Source: JBDSSS01 sp963764195
Lineage (GTDB): Bacteria; Actinomycetota; Actinomycetes; Actinomycetales; Dermatophilaceae
Direction of reading: 5' to 3'
Length of the DNA: 64,000 nucleotides
Assembly (NCBI GenBank): GCA_963764195.1
Contig: CAVXRG010000003.1
Coordinates: forward strand, 62,001-126,000
How positions within the stretch are numbered: position 1 is the first letter of the stretch; the number at the start of each line of letters is the position of its first letter. The notes below the pieces were generated by a model. The model saw only the letters and a program-made list of their open reading frames with translations, was not told the origin of the DNA and made no database searches. The translations under genes and the position numbers were made by a program. Positions 44,135 through 52,868 of the stretch are shown one piece after another.

Positions 44135-44716
44135 ATGGACACCCTCTTGCTGGCCGCGCGCGTCATCGTCTCGCTCGTCGCGGTCTTCGGCCTCATGTGG
44201 CTGCTGCATCGCAAGCTGCGCGCCGGCGGCCCGGCCACCCGTGCCAGGGCTCTCACCGTGGTCGCCCGCCAGTCGGTGGGCCAGAAGGCATCGGTCGTGC
44301 TCGTCGACACGGGCGGCAGGCGCCTGCTGCTCGGTGTGACGGAGCACGGCATCGCCGTGCTGCACTCCGACGAGGCACCCGAGCCGCTACCGGGCGACGC
44401 GAGCGGGTCGTCCGAGCCGATGCGTGCCCCGGTCGCCGACCGGCTCGCCGTCGTCGACCCGACTGCCGACCGTCTGATGGGGGATGAGGACGCCACCCTC
44501 GCCGTGCCCACAGCGCCGGTGCCGCCCCTGGTGCAGCTCGGCCCGGTGACCGGGCACGAGGTGCGTGGAGCCTCCTTCGAGGAGGAGCTCGCGCGCGAGC
44601 GTGCCGATCTGGGCAGCGGCGCCGTCGGCCCGGCACCTCGGGGTGGCGGGTCGGTCCTCGACCCAGCGACGTGGCGGCTCGCCGCCGACGCCATCCGCTC
44701 CAGCCGACGGTCGTGA
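44135..44716 (+). CDS. fliO: flagellar biosynthesis protein FliO
   Basis: 193 residues. One N-terminal membrane helix (LLAARVIVSLVAVFGLMWLL) is followed by the FliO domain VVARQSVGQKASVVLVDTGG and LLLGVTEHGIAVLH. The long tail is acidic and variable. FliO helps FliP assemble in the export gate and precedes fliP here. Confidence 0.85.
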   Translation: MDTLLLAARVIVSLVAVFGLMWLLHRKLRAGGPATRARALTVVARQSVGQKASVVLVDTGGRRLLLGVTEHGIAVLHSDEAPEPLPGDASGSSEPMRAPVADRLAVVDPTADRLMGDEDATLAVPTAPVPPLVQLGPVTGHEVRGASFEEELARERADLGSGAVGPAPRGGGSVLDPATWRLAADAIRSSRRS

Positions 44717-45576
44717 CCGTCCTCGTCGGGGCCGCCGGGGCGGCCGTGACCCGAGCGCGCGGTCGGTCGCTGCGCCGGCCACTTCTCGTCCTTCTCGCCG
44801 TGCTCGTCGTCGGCGTCCTCATGGTCGTCACCGCCTCGAGCGGTCACGCCGCGTCGTTGCTGCCCGCGGCGCCGACGCCACCTGTGCCGGGGGACGGCAC
44901 CGGCGTCATCAACCTCGAGATCAACGCACCCGGCAACGCCCCTGCGTCGTCGGTGGTGACGCTGCTCGGGATCACCCTGCTCTCGGTGGCCCCTGCCCTG
45001 CTGCTCATGATGACGTCGTTCACGAAGATCTTCGTGGTGCTGTCGATGACCCGCAACGCCCTCGGGCTCGCGTCGGTGCCGCCCAACCAGGTGCTGGCCG
45101 GCCTGACGCTCTTCCTCTCGCTCTTCATCATGTGGCCCGTGCTCACGAAGGTGAACACTCTCGCGGTCCAGCCCTACCTCAACGGGCAGCTCGACTTCGG
45201 AGCGGCGCTCGCTGCCGGCGCCGAGCCGCTCTCGACGTTCATGCTGGCCCACACGCGCCAGGAGGACATCGCGCTCATGACCCGGGCCGCGGGCATCGCG
45301 AACCCGGCCACGCCGGACGCCACCCCCCTGCAGACCCTGGTGCCCGCCTTCATGATCTCCGAGCTGCGCGCCGCCTTCATCATCGGATTCGTCATCTTCA
45401 TCCCCTTCCTCGTCATCGACCTCGTCGTCTCCTCGGCCCTGATGTCGATGGGCATGATGATGCTTCCCCCGGTCATGGTGTCCCTGCCGTTCAAGGTGCT
45501 GCTCTTCATCCTCGTCGACGGCTGGGGCCTCATCATCACCTCGCTCGTGCAGAGCTATGCCGGGGGAGTGACGTGA
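44713..45576 (+). CDS. fliP: flagellar export gate protein FliP
   Basis: 287 residues, GTG start overlapping fliO. A cleavable-looking leader (PLLVLLAVLVVGVLMVVTAS) is followed by TSFTKIFVVLSMTRNALG, the PNQVLAGLTLFL motif and LVPAFMISELRAAFIIGFVI, all hallmarks of FliP. It forms the export gate with FliQ and FliR. Confidence 0.94.
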   Translation: MTVLVGAAGAAVTRARGRSLRRPLLVLLAVLVVGVLMVVTASSGHAASLLPAAPTPPVPGDGTGVINLEINAPGNAPASSVVTLLGITLLSVAPALLLMMTSFTKIFVVLSMTRNALGLASVPPNQVLAGLTLFLSLFIMWPVLTKVNTLAVQPYLNGQLDFGAALAAGAEPLSTFMLAHTRQEDIALMTRAAGIANPATPDATPLQTLVPAFMISELRAAFIIGFVIFIPFLVIDLVVSSALMSMGMMMLPPVMVSLPFKVLLFILVDGWGLIITSLVQSYAGGVT

Positions 45577-45848
45577 ACCCGTCCGCCGTCCTCGACATCG
45601 CCATGCAGGCCCTGACCGTCGCGGCCAAGCTCTCTGCGCCGGTGCTCATCACGGCGCTCGTCGTGGGCCTCGCGGTCTCGCTCGTGCAGTCGGTCACCCA
45701 GCTGCAGGAGGTGACGTTGTCGTTCGTGCCCAAGGCGCTGGCCGTGGCCATCGCCCTCGCCGTGACCGGTCACTGGATGATCGCCGAGATGGTCACCTTC
45801 ACCAAAGGCCTCTTCGCGCTCATCCCCAGCCTGCTCGGATCGGCGTAA
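45573..45848 (+). CDS. fliQ: flagellar export gate protein FliQ
   Basis: 91 residues, GTG start overlapping fliP. Two membrane helices, with SVTQLQEVTLSFVPKALAVA as the family motif between them. Confidence 0.92.
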   Translation: MNPSAVLDIAMQALTVAAKLSAPVLITALVVGLAVSLVQSVTQLQEVTLSFVPKALAVAIALAVTGHWMIAEMVTFTKGLFALIPSLLGSA

Positions 45849-45855
45849 CGCCGCG

Positions 45856-46614
45856 ATGAACATCCCCATCGACCAGGCGTGGGCGGAGGCGACCCTGCTC
45901 GCGGTCGTCCGCATGACCGCCTTCCTCTTCATCGCGCCGCCCTTCTCGCACAACGCGTTCCCCGCACGGATCAAGGCGATGCTCGGCGTCGGGCTGGGGC
46001 TCGCCGTCTCGACGCGCACCGGTGCGGCATACACGGGCAAGGGCGACGCCGCGTTCATCACGGGGCTCGTCCTCGAGCTCGTCACCGGACTGGCGCTGGG
46101 GTTCCTCGTCTACCTCGTGTTCTCCGCCATCCAGTCCGCCGGAGCGCTCATCGACCTGGCGGGCGGCTTCCAGCTTGCGCAGGGCTACGACCCGCAGAGC
46201 ATGGTCAACGGCGCCCAGTTCACCCGGCTCACCCAGATGACGGCCATTGCCCTGCTCTTCAGCAGCGACGGCTACCAGCTCGTGATCGGTGGGCTCACCG
46301 CCACCGTGGGGACGATCCCGCTCGGGGGCGGCATGGACCTCGCCCGTCCGGTCGAGGTGATGGCGTCGGCGGTGACCGGCATGTTCGTCTCAGCCGTGCA
46401 GATCGCCGGACCACTCATCGCCGTCCTCTTCCTCGCCGACGTGGGCCTCGGCCTGCTGACCCGGGTTGCTCCGGCGCTCAACGCCTTCCAGCTCGGGTTC
46501 CCCCTCAAGATCCTGATCACGCTCAGCCTGGCGGGGTTCATGTTCCTCGCCATCCCGCGCATCGTGTCGGTCCTGGCCAACGAGGCCGCACGCCTCCTGC
46601 TCGGGGTGGCCTGA
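45856..46614 (+). CDS. fliR: flagellar export gate protein FliR
   Basis: 252 residues, six or so membrane helices. LIDLAGGFQLAQGYDPQS and the C-terminal LNAFQLGFPLKILITLSLAG identify FliR. It follows fliQ by 7 bases and overlaps flhB by ATGA. Confidence 0.93.
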   Translation: MNIPIDQAWAEATLLAVVRMTAFLFIAPPFSHNAFPARIKAMLGVGLGLAVSTRTGAAYTGKGDAAFITGLVLELVTGLALGFLVYLVFSAIQSAGALIDLAGGFQLAQGYDPQSMVNGAQFTRLTQMTAIALLFSSDGYQLVIGGLTATVGTIPLGGGMDLARPVEVMASAVTGMFVSAVQIAGPLIAVLFLADVGLGLLTRVAPALNAFQLGFPLKILITLSLAGFMFLAIPRIVSVLANEAARLLLGVA

Positions 46615-47750
46615 TGTCAGACGGTCAGGAGCGCACCGAGCAGGCCACGGACAAGCGCCTGCGCGAGGTCCGTCAGAAGGGTCAGCTCTCGAAGTCGCAG
46701 GACGTCACGGCGTGGCTCGCCGTGGGCCTCGGGGCCCTGATGATCCCGGTCACCATCTCGCGCGGCGCCGATGCGAGCATGGGCCAGCTGTTCGTCCTGC
46801 GGTCGATCGCCGCTGACCCCGACCCCGGTCTCGCCGTCTCCGCCCTCGGTGAGGGGCTCACGTCGGTGGGGTGGACCCTGCTGCCCCTCGTCGCCGCCGT
46901 CGTCGCCGGGGTCGTGGCCGGCGCGGTGCTGCAGGGCGGGGTCCACGTCAAGCGCTTCGCACCGTCGTTCCACAACTTCAACCTCGTCAAGGGCGTCGGG
47001 CGGATGTTCGGCAAGGAGGCTCTCTGGGGCGGCGTCAAGGCGCTGCTCAAGACGTCGGTCGTCGCAGCCGTGCTGTGGACCGTCGTCCAGGACCTTGTCC
47101 CCGTGCTGCTCACGGCCGGCGGGCTTCCCGTGTCGGGGCTCATCGACGCGGCCGGCAACGGGGCGGCCGCCCTGCTGCGCTTCGCGGTCATCGCCGGGCT
47201 CGTGCTCGCGGCCGCCGATGTCATGGTCATCATGCGGAAGAACCGCACCAAGACCCGGATGACCAAGCGCGAGATCAAGGACGAGGCGAAGACGAGCGAG
47301 GGTGACCCGCTGCTGCGGTCCCAGCGACGCTCGCGCCAGCTCGCCATGTCGCGCAACCGCATGATGGCGGCGATCGCCGATGCCGACGTGGTGCTCCTCA
47401 ACCCGACCCACGTCGCCGTCGCGCTGCGCTACGAGCCGGGCCGCGCCGCGCCACGCGTCGTCGCCAAGGGGAAGGGCACCATCGCGGCGCGCATCCGTCA
47501 GGAGGCGGAGGACAAGCGCGTGCCGATGGTCCGCGACATCCCGCTCGCCCGCGCGCTCCACGCGGGCTGCGAGCTGGGGCAGGAGATCCCACTGGAGCTC
47601 TACACCGCGGTCGCCGGTGTGCTCGCTTTCGTCATGGCCCTCAAGGCCAGGGGCGCGGCGGCCGGCGTCCACACCGTGCCGCGCCAGCCCACCGCGTCGA
47701 CCGGTCCGCACCGCCCCACCCCCGGCCCCACCCAAGGAGTGCTCCCGTGA
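46614..47750 (+). CDS. flhB: flagellar export switch protein FlhB
   Basis: 378 residues. N-terminal RTEQATDKRLREVRQKGQLS, four membrane helices, then a cytosolic domain with the autocleavage motif NPTH (263-266). Cleavage there switches substrate class with FliK. The Pro/Thr-rich tail is variable. Confidence 0.95.
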   Translation: MSDGQERTEQATDKRLREVRQKGQLSKSQDVTAWLAVGLGALMIPVTISRGADASMGQLFVLRSIAADPDPGLAVSALGEGLTSVGWTLLPLVAAVVAGVVAGAVLQGGVHVKRFAPSFHNFNLVKGVGRMFGKEALWGGVKALLKTSVVAAVLWTVVQDLVPVLLTAGGLPVSGLIDAAGNGAAALLRFAVIAGLVLAAADVMVIMRKNRTKTRMTKREIKDEAKTSEGDPLLRSQRRSRQLAMSRNRMMAAIADADVVLLNPTHVAVALRYEPGRAAPRVVAKGKGTIAARIRQEAEDKRVPMVRDIPLARALHAGCELGQEIPLELYTAVAGVLAFVMALKARGAAAGVHTVPRQPTASTGPHRPTPGPTQGVLP

Positions 47751-49792
47751 ACCGCGACCTCGCCCGGCTCTCCGTGCCCGTCGGCATCGTCGGCATCGTG
47801 CTGCTGCTCGTCGTGCCCATCCCCTCGGGCCTGCTCGACGTCCTCATCGTCTGCAACATCGCCCTGGCGCTCGTCATCCTGCTCACGAGCATGTTCGTCA
47901 ACAAGCCCCTCGACTTCTCGGTCTTCCCGTCGCTGCTGCTCGTGGCGACACTCTTCCGCCTCGGCCTCAACGTGGCATCGACCCGGCTCGTTCTCGGCCA
48001 GGGCTTCGCGGGGCACGTCATCGAGGCCTTCGGCACGGTCACCGTCGGTGGCTCGCTCATCATCGGTGTCGTCGTCTTCGTCATCCTCATCGTCATCCAG
48101 TTCGTCGTCGTGACGAAGGGTGCCGAGCGGGTGGCCGAGGTGGGTGCCCGGTTCACGCTCGACGCCATGCCGGGCAAGCAGATGGCCATCGACGCCGACC
48201 TCAACGCCGGGCTCATCACCGACGTCGTGGCACGGGAACGGCGAGCGGAGGTCGCGGCGGAAGCAGACTTCTACGGCGCCATGGACGGCGCGTCGAAGTT
48301 CGTCAAGGGTGACGCCATCGCGGGCATCATCATCATCGTCGTCAACCTCGCCGGTGGCATCGGGGTCGGGATGGTGCAGCGCGGGTTGTCCATCACCGAC
48401 GCCCTCAACACCTACAGCCTGCTGACCGTCGGCGACGGCCTCGTCACCCAGATCCCGGCGCTGCTGATGGCCGTGTCGACCGGCATGATCGTCACCCGCT
48501 CGAACACCGACGCCGACCTCGGGCGGAGTGCCTCGACGCAGCTGTCGCAGTCGCGGACGGCCCTGCTCGTCGCCGGCAGCGCGGCCCTGGTGATGGCCCT
48601 GCTCCCCGGCATGCCGCCCCTGCCGTTCCTCGGGGTCGGAGGTCTGCTCATCATCGCGTCGCGCCGGGTCCGTTCTCACGACGCGGCCGAGGGGGCTGCC
48701 TCAGCGGCGGGAGTCGAGCAGGAGGCGGCGGAGCAGGACCCCAACCAGGCGATCCTCGAGCGGATGCGGGTGCAGCCGCTCGAGATCCTGCTGGCTCTCG
48801 ACCTCGTCGACCTCGTGGGCAGCTCGCCCGACGACCTTCTCGGTCGCGTCAAGGCGCTGCGCCACACGATCGCCATGGACCTCGGCGTGGTCATCCCGCC
48901 GGTGCGCACGCGCGACAGCGTCGACCTCCCCCCCAGCTCGTACGCCATCCGCGTCGCGGGCGTCGACGTGGCTCGCGGCATCGCCCCGGCCGGCAAGCTG
49001 CTGGCGCTCGGGGAGTCGCTCGACGCGCTGCCGGGTGAGGCCGTGATCGAGCCCGTCTTCGGCCTGGCCGGGAAGTGGATCCCCACCGAGCTGCGACACA
49101 GCGCCGAGATGACCGGTGCCACGCTCATCGACCGCGTGAGCGTGCTCGTGACGCACCTGTCGTCGGTGGTCAACGCCCACGCGGCGAGGCTGCTGTCGCG
49201 TGAGGACGTCCGGATGCTCACCGAGGGCGTCAAGAGCGTCAGCCCCGCCACCGTGGACGAGCTGACTCCCGCCATGCTGTCACTCGCCGAGATCCACCGC
49301 GTGCTCCAGGGCCTGCTCGCCGAGCAGGTGCCGATCAACGACCTCACGCGGATCTACGAGGCGCTCACGCTGCGGGCCAAGGTCGCCACCGACCCCGAGT
49401 CGCTCGTCGAGGCCGCCCGCAGCGCGCTGGGGCCGGCCCTCGTGGCCCGGTTCGCTGACGGGAGCCACCTGCCGGTCATCACGATCGAGCCGTCCCTGGA
49501 GCAGAGTCTCGTACAGGACCTGCGTCCGGCCGAGGGAGGCACGCAGCTCGTCGTGGACCCGGGCAGGCTCGATGCGATCTTCGCGTCGCTGGCCGCTGCG
49601 GTCGCCGCGGCCGAGTCGGCCGGCAAGTCACCGGTCCTCGTCTGCGCGCCGGTGCTCCGGCCGGCCCTGCGCAAACTCGTCCCGCTGCCACCGCGGGGGG
49701 TGCCGGTCCTCTCCTACGCCGAGGTGACCTCGGCCGACATCAGTATCGAGACGATCGGGGTGGTCCGCGTTGGTGCCTCAATTCCTGCTTGA
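47747..49792 (+). CDS. flhA: flagellar export protein FlhA
   Basis: 681 residues, GTG start. About eight membrane helices in the first 320 residues include the conserved RFTLDAMPGKQMAIDADLNA (FHIPEP-type) region. The C-terminal cytosolic domain (350-681) contains VGIIPPVRTRD-like VVIPPVRTRDSVDLPPSSYA and ends with IETIGVVRVGASI. It docks chaperone-substrate complexes. Confidence 0.95.
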   Translation: MNRDLARLSVPVGIVGIVLLLVVPIPSGLLDVLIVCNIALALVILLTSMFVNKPLDFSVFPSLLLVATLFRLGLNVASTRLVLGQGFAGHVIEAFGTVTVGGSLIIGVVVFVILIVIQFVVVTKGAERVAEVGARFTLDAMPGKQMAIDADLNAGLITDVVARERRAEVAAEADFYGAMDGASKFVKGDAIAGIIIIVVNLAGGIGVGMVQRGLSITDALNTYSLLTVGDGLVTQIPALLMAVSTGMIVTRSNTDADLGRSASTQLSQSRTALLVAGSAALVMALLPGMPPLPFLGVGGLLIIASRRVRSHDAAEGAASAAGVEQEAAEQDPNQAILERMRVQPLEILLALDLVDLVGSSPDDLLGRVKALRHTIAMDLGVVIPPVRTRDSVDLPPSSYAIRVAGVDVARGIAPAGKLLALGESLDALPGEAVIEPVFGLAGKWIPTELRHSAEMTGATLIDRVSVLVTHLSSVVNAHAARLLSREDVRMLTEGVKSVSPATVDELTPAMLSLAEIHRVLQGLLAEQVPINDLTRIYEALTLRAKVATDPESLVEAARSALGPALVARFADGSHLPVITIEPSLEQSLVQDLRPAEGGTQLVVDPGRLDAIFASLAAAVAAAESAGKSPVLVCAPVLRPALRKLVPLPPRGVPVLSYAEVTSADISIETIGVVRVGASIPA

Positions 49793-50714
49793 GGGGCGTT
49801 CGCTCGACGAGCTCACGCGAGAGGCGACGGAGCTCTACGGCGCTGGCGCCCGCATCGTGCGGGCCGACCGGGTCCTCGACGCGGGGGTGGCGGGATTCCT
49901 CGGCCGCCGCCACCTCGAGGTGATGGTGGAGGTGCCCGACACTCACGACGGCGAGCCTTCTCCGGTCGGCTCGGGCGGTGCCACAGCGCGTCCGCACCCG
50001 GGGACCCGGGCGCACGCGCTCAACGACCGCGCGGGCATCCTCGCCCTGCTCGACGAGGCCGACAGCGACGAGGACGCCGTCAACGCCGAGATCGTGGACC
50101 GCACCGCTGCGGTGCCCGTCGCACCGGACCTGTCCACCGAGTCGTCGGAGCTGGCGGAGCTGCTCGCACGCCTCGGCCAGGACCGGGCCGGTCGCGTGGT
50201 GCCGGCCCCGCTGTCGGCGCCCGGTGACCTCGTCCTCGTCGTGGGGATCGGGGACTCGGCCCACCAGGTCGCCGCCTCGATGGTCGCGGTCGCGGGCGAG
50301 GCGATGGCGGGGGGTGTGGGTGCGGCCGACTGGGTGCTCTACCGGGCGGGGTCGAACGGCTCGTCCGTCCGTCCGCGCCTGGGTGGACGGTGGGACGCGG
50401 TGCAGGCTCGCGCCCTCGCCGTCGAGGTGGGTGCCGCGGTCCTCGTCGACTGTGACCTTGGGTCCCCGATGGCGGGGTTGCCGCACCTCGACGGGGTTGC
50501 GTCGCTGGGCGCCGACCAGGTCTGGGTCGTGGTGGACGCCCGACACAAGCCCGAGGACACGCGCGCGTGGGTGGACCGGGTGCGGTCGTTCGCCGACATC
50601 GACGCTCTCGCGGTGATCGGGGCCGGTGAGTCGCAGTCGCCGCATACCGTCAACGGGCTCCACGTTCCCGTAGGCTGGGTGGACGGGCTACCGGCACCAC
50701 GGACGGTGCTCTGA
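49770..50714 (+). CDS. FlhF-like protein lacking the GTPase P-loop
   Basis: 314 residues; TTG 49770 or GTG 49773 overlap the flhA end. The first 60 residues (LLEGRSLDELTREATELYGA, then VAGFLGRRHLEVMVEV) match the FlhF N-terminal domain, which in true FlhF ends in the same GG-FLGR-EV pattern. Where FlhF has the GPTGVGKTT P-loop, this reads LVLVVGIGDSAHQVAASM: no GK(S/T). Later, VLVDCDLGSPMAG and VVVDARHKPED fit degenerate G-domain strands. It lies exactly where flhF is expected, between flhA and csrA/fliA. A non-hydrolysing scaffold for flagellar placement is inferred. Confidence 0.65.
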   Translation: MVPQFLLEGRSLDELTREATELYGAGARIVRADRVLDAGVAGFLGRRHLEVMVEVPDTHDGEPSPVGSGGATARPHPGTRAHALNDRAGILALLDEADSDEDAVNAEIVDRTAAVPVAPDLSTESSELAELLARLGQDRAGRVVPAPLSAPGDLVLVVGIGDSAHQVAASMVAVAGEAMAGGVGAADWVLYRAGSNGSSVRPRLGGRWDAVQARALAVEVGAAVLVDCDLGSPMAGLPHLDGVASLGADQVWVVVDARHKPEDTRAWVDRVRSFADIDALAVIGAGESQSPHTVNGLHVPVGWVDGLPAPRTVL

Positions 50715-50761
50715 GGCGCTTGATGAGGCCGGGCTGACGAACGACCCACGGAAGGGGAGCC

Positions 50762-51028
50762 ATGCTCGTACTGACCCGCAAGCCCGGCGAGAAGATCATG
50801 ATCGGCGACGACATCGTCATCACGTTCCTCGAGAGCCGCGGCACGGACGGCATCCGCATCGGGATCGAAGCGCCACGACACCTCGAGGTCAAGCGCGAGG
50901 AGATCTTCGGAGCGGTGGCCGATGCCAACCTCGAGGCCGCGCAGGCGACGGCCGACGACGTGCTCCGCGGTCTGCGTGGCCCGGAAGGGGCCCGCCCCGA
51001 GGATGACCCGGAACCCACGACACGCTGA
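50762..51028 (+). CDS. csrA: translational regulator CsrA
   Basis: 88 residues. MLVLTRKPGEKIMIGDDIVI and IRIGIEAPRHLEVKREEIF are the CsrA core with the RNA-binding strands intact; the acidic tail (about 62-88) is longer than usual. Strong GGAAGGGGAG site. With FliW (23114-23476) and ANGGAN sites in the fliC leader, it completes the flagellin feedback loop. Confidence 0.93.
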   Translation: MLVLTRKPGEKIMIGDDIVITFLESRGTDGIRIGIEAPRHLEVKREEIFGAVADANLEAAQATADDVLRGLRGPEGARPEDDPEPTTR

Positions 51029-51186
51029 GCCAGAACCGGCAGAAACACTTTTTTTGCTGTATTTGTCCGATTTGGCCCACGTTGTCACATAGCACCCCAT
51101 AATGGACATGTCCGGTGGGGCCGCCACTCTCCGCAGTACCCGCTTGTCCCGGACGCCACGTCATCGTGAACGTCCAAAGGGGTCCA

Positions 51187-52035
51187 GTGGAAACCACCGA
51201 GCGCAACCGGCTCATCGTCGACAACCTCCCGCTCGTCGGCTACCTCGTGTCCGATCTCTGCGCGCGCTCCACCCACCTGTCCCGTGAGGACATGGCGTCC
51301 GTGGGCGCCATCGGGCTCGTGCTCGCCGCCGGTTCGTTCGACCCCAAGGCAGGGGTGCCCTTCGGCGCCTACGCGCGTCGCCGGATCTCCGGGGCGCTGC
51401 TCGACGAGCTCCGGTCGATGGACTGGGCCGGCCGCGGCACCCGCCAACGGATCACCGCCCTCAAGTCGATCAGCGAAACGCTCACGAGCCAGCTCGGCCG
51501 CACTCCCACCCATGACGAGATCGCCGCCGCGGTCGGTCTGACCCGGGACCAGGTGCGCTCGAGCCTGGCCGACGCCGCCCGGACGATCGGCGTCCTCGAC
51601 GAGACCGCCGATGTCGTCGTGGCCGACCTCGCCGCTCCTGAGATGCTGCTCGTCGCCCGGGAGCGCTCGGACTACCTCAGGGCCGCTGTCGCGGCCCTGC
51701 CGGACCGGCTCAGGCACATCGTCTCGGAGGTCTACCTCGAGGGCCGGGCGGTCAAGGACGTCGCGGCCGAGCTCGGTCTCACCTCCTCTGCCGTGTCCCA
51801 GCAGCGCAGCGAGGCCCTGCGGCTGCTCCGCAGTGGTCTCGAGGCCCACTACGCCGACGACGACGCCCGCCCGCTCGCCCAGGTCGCGCCCATGGGCGCC
51901 CTGCGCGAAGCCGGTTCGCCGCGCCGGACCGCCTACCTCACGACGCTCGCCGACGCCGTGCCGACTCACGGGCGCGCGCGCGTGACCGGCTACGGCCAGC
52001 AGCCGGCCAGCGCCTCGTTCGAGGCCGCCGGCTGA
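51187..52035 (+). CDS. fliA: FliA/WhiG-type sigma-28 factor
   Basis: 282 residues from the GTG 4 bases after AAAGGGG. Sigma regions 2 (DMASVGAIGLVLAAGSFDPK, then FGAYARRRISGALLDELRSM), 3 (GRTPTHDEIAAAVGLTRDQV) and 4 (LEGRAVKDVAAELGLTSSAV) are complete. It should read the GCCGATAGT promoters of this locus. Its upstream region (51029-51110) is unusually AT-rich with a run of seven T, but no clear promoter could be fixed. No FlgM anti-sigma gene is visible. Confidence 0.9.
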   Translation: METTERNRLIVDNLPLVGYLVSDLCARSTHLSREDMASVGAIGLVLAAGSFDPKAGVPFGAYARRRISGALLDELRSMDWAGRGTRQRITALKSISETLTSQLGRTPTHDEIAAAVGLTRDQVRSSLADAARTIGVLDETADVVVADLAAPEMLLVARERSDYLRAAVAALPDRLRHIVSEVYLEGRAVKDVAAELGLTSSAVSQQRSEALRLLRSGLEAHYADDDARPLAQVAPMGALREAGSPRRTAYLTTLADAVPTHGRARVTGYGQQPASASFEAAG

Positions 52036-52130
52036 GTCCGGTCGCGTGAGCGCCGGGAGCGTGCCACGCGAGGGGTGAGGACCGCCATCACGGCTCGGGA
52101 CTGGACGGTCCCCAGCCGCTGCTCAGGTCG

Positions 52131-52847
52131 GTGGTCGAGGCTGTCGCGGTGCAGGTCAGCCAGCCCGATCCGGAGCGAGACCCCCATCCACGGGGGTCTC
52201 GCTGCTCCCCCCGGCACGTGCCCTCGTGGTGGGCCGGAGGAGCGGCGCTGGCCCTGCTGGTCGTGTATGCCGGGTCGCGTCTGACGGTGATCGGGTGGTC
52301 ATCCGACGTCCGTCTGCAGCTGGCCCTGGTCGACGTCGGACCGGCCCTCACCGAGCGGGCGCGACATCTCCTCGACCTCGTCAACCCCCTCACCGTCGCA
52401 GCGGCCACGTGCGGGCTGACCGTGGCCGCCTGGCACCGCACCGGCCGGCGTGCCGGCGTTGACGTCGTGCTCGGTGTCGTTGCGGCGCTCGCCCTGGCGG
52501 AGTCGGGCAAGGCCCTGCTCCCGACCACGTCGCACCCCCGCGGTGGTGGGCTCGGCCTCGCCGGCACGTTCCCCAGTGGACACCTCGCCGTGACATCGGC
52601 GCTGGTCCTGGCGGCGCTCGCGCTGGGCGGCCCGGCATTGGTGCGATGGGTGGCCGGGCCGGTGGTCGTGCTGGCAGCTGCGGTCGCCGTCGTCGTCGTC
52701 GGATGGCACCGGCCGAGCGACGCGGTCGGGGGCGTGCTCGCCGCAGTCCTGGCCCACCACGGTGTCCGAGCCGTCGGTCACCACGCGGCGGGGCCGCCGA
52801 CCGGGTCAGCCTCCGTACGATCCTCTGAGGACGTCCAGGCCCACTGA
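52131..52847 (+). CDS. PAP2-family membrane phosphatase
   Basis: 238 residues, about five to six membrane helices. Motif 2 TFPSGHLAVTSA and motif 3 GWHRPSDAVGG of the PAP2 superfamily are present; motif 1 is weak (SGKALLPTTSHPRG, without the usual RP). Such enzymes dephosphorylate undecaprenyl pyrophosphate or phosphatidic acid outside the membrane. It ends 22 bases before the histidine kinase start, so it may share its transcript. Confidence 0.8.
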   Translation: MVEAVAVQVSQPDPERDPHPRGSRCSPRHVPSWWAGGAALALLVVYAGSRLTVIGWSSDVRLQLALVDVGPALTERARHLLDLVNPLTVAAATCGLTVAAWHRTGRRAGVDVVLGVVAALALAESGKALLPTTSHPRGGGLGLAGTFPSGHLAVTSALVLAALALGGPALVRWVAGPVVVLAAAVAVVVVGWHRPSDAVGGVLAAVLAHHGVRAVGHHAAGPPTGSASVRSSEDVQAH

Positions 52848-52868
52848 CCGCTGAAGGAGTGACTGCGG

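Noticed and set aside
51029..51110. Riboswitch or terminator in the AT-rich stretch before fliA
   Set aside because: There is a T run but no convincing stem before it and no conserved riboswitch core. It is more likely a promoter region, which I could not define.
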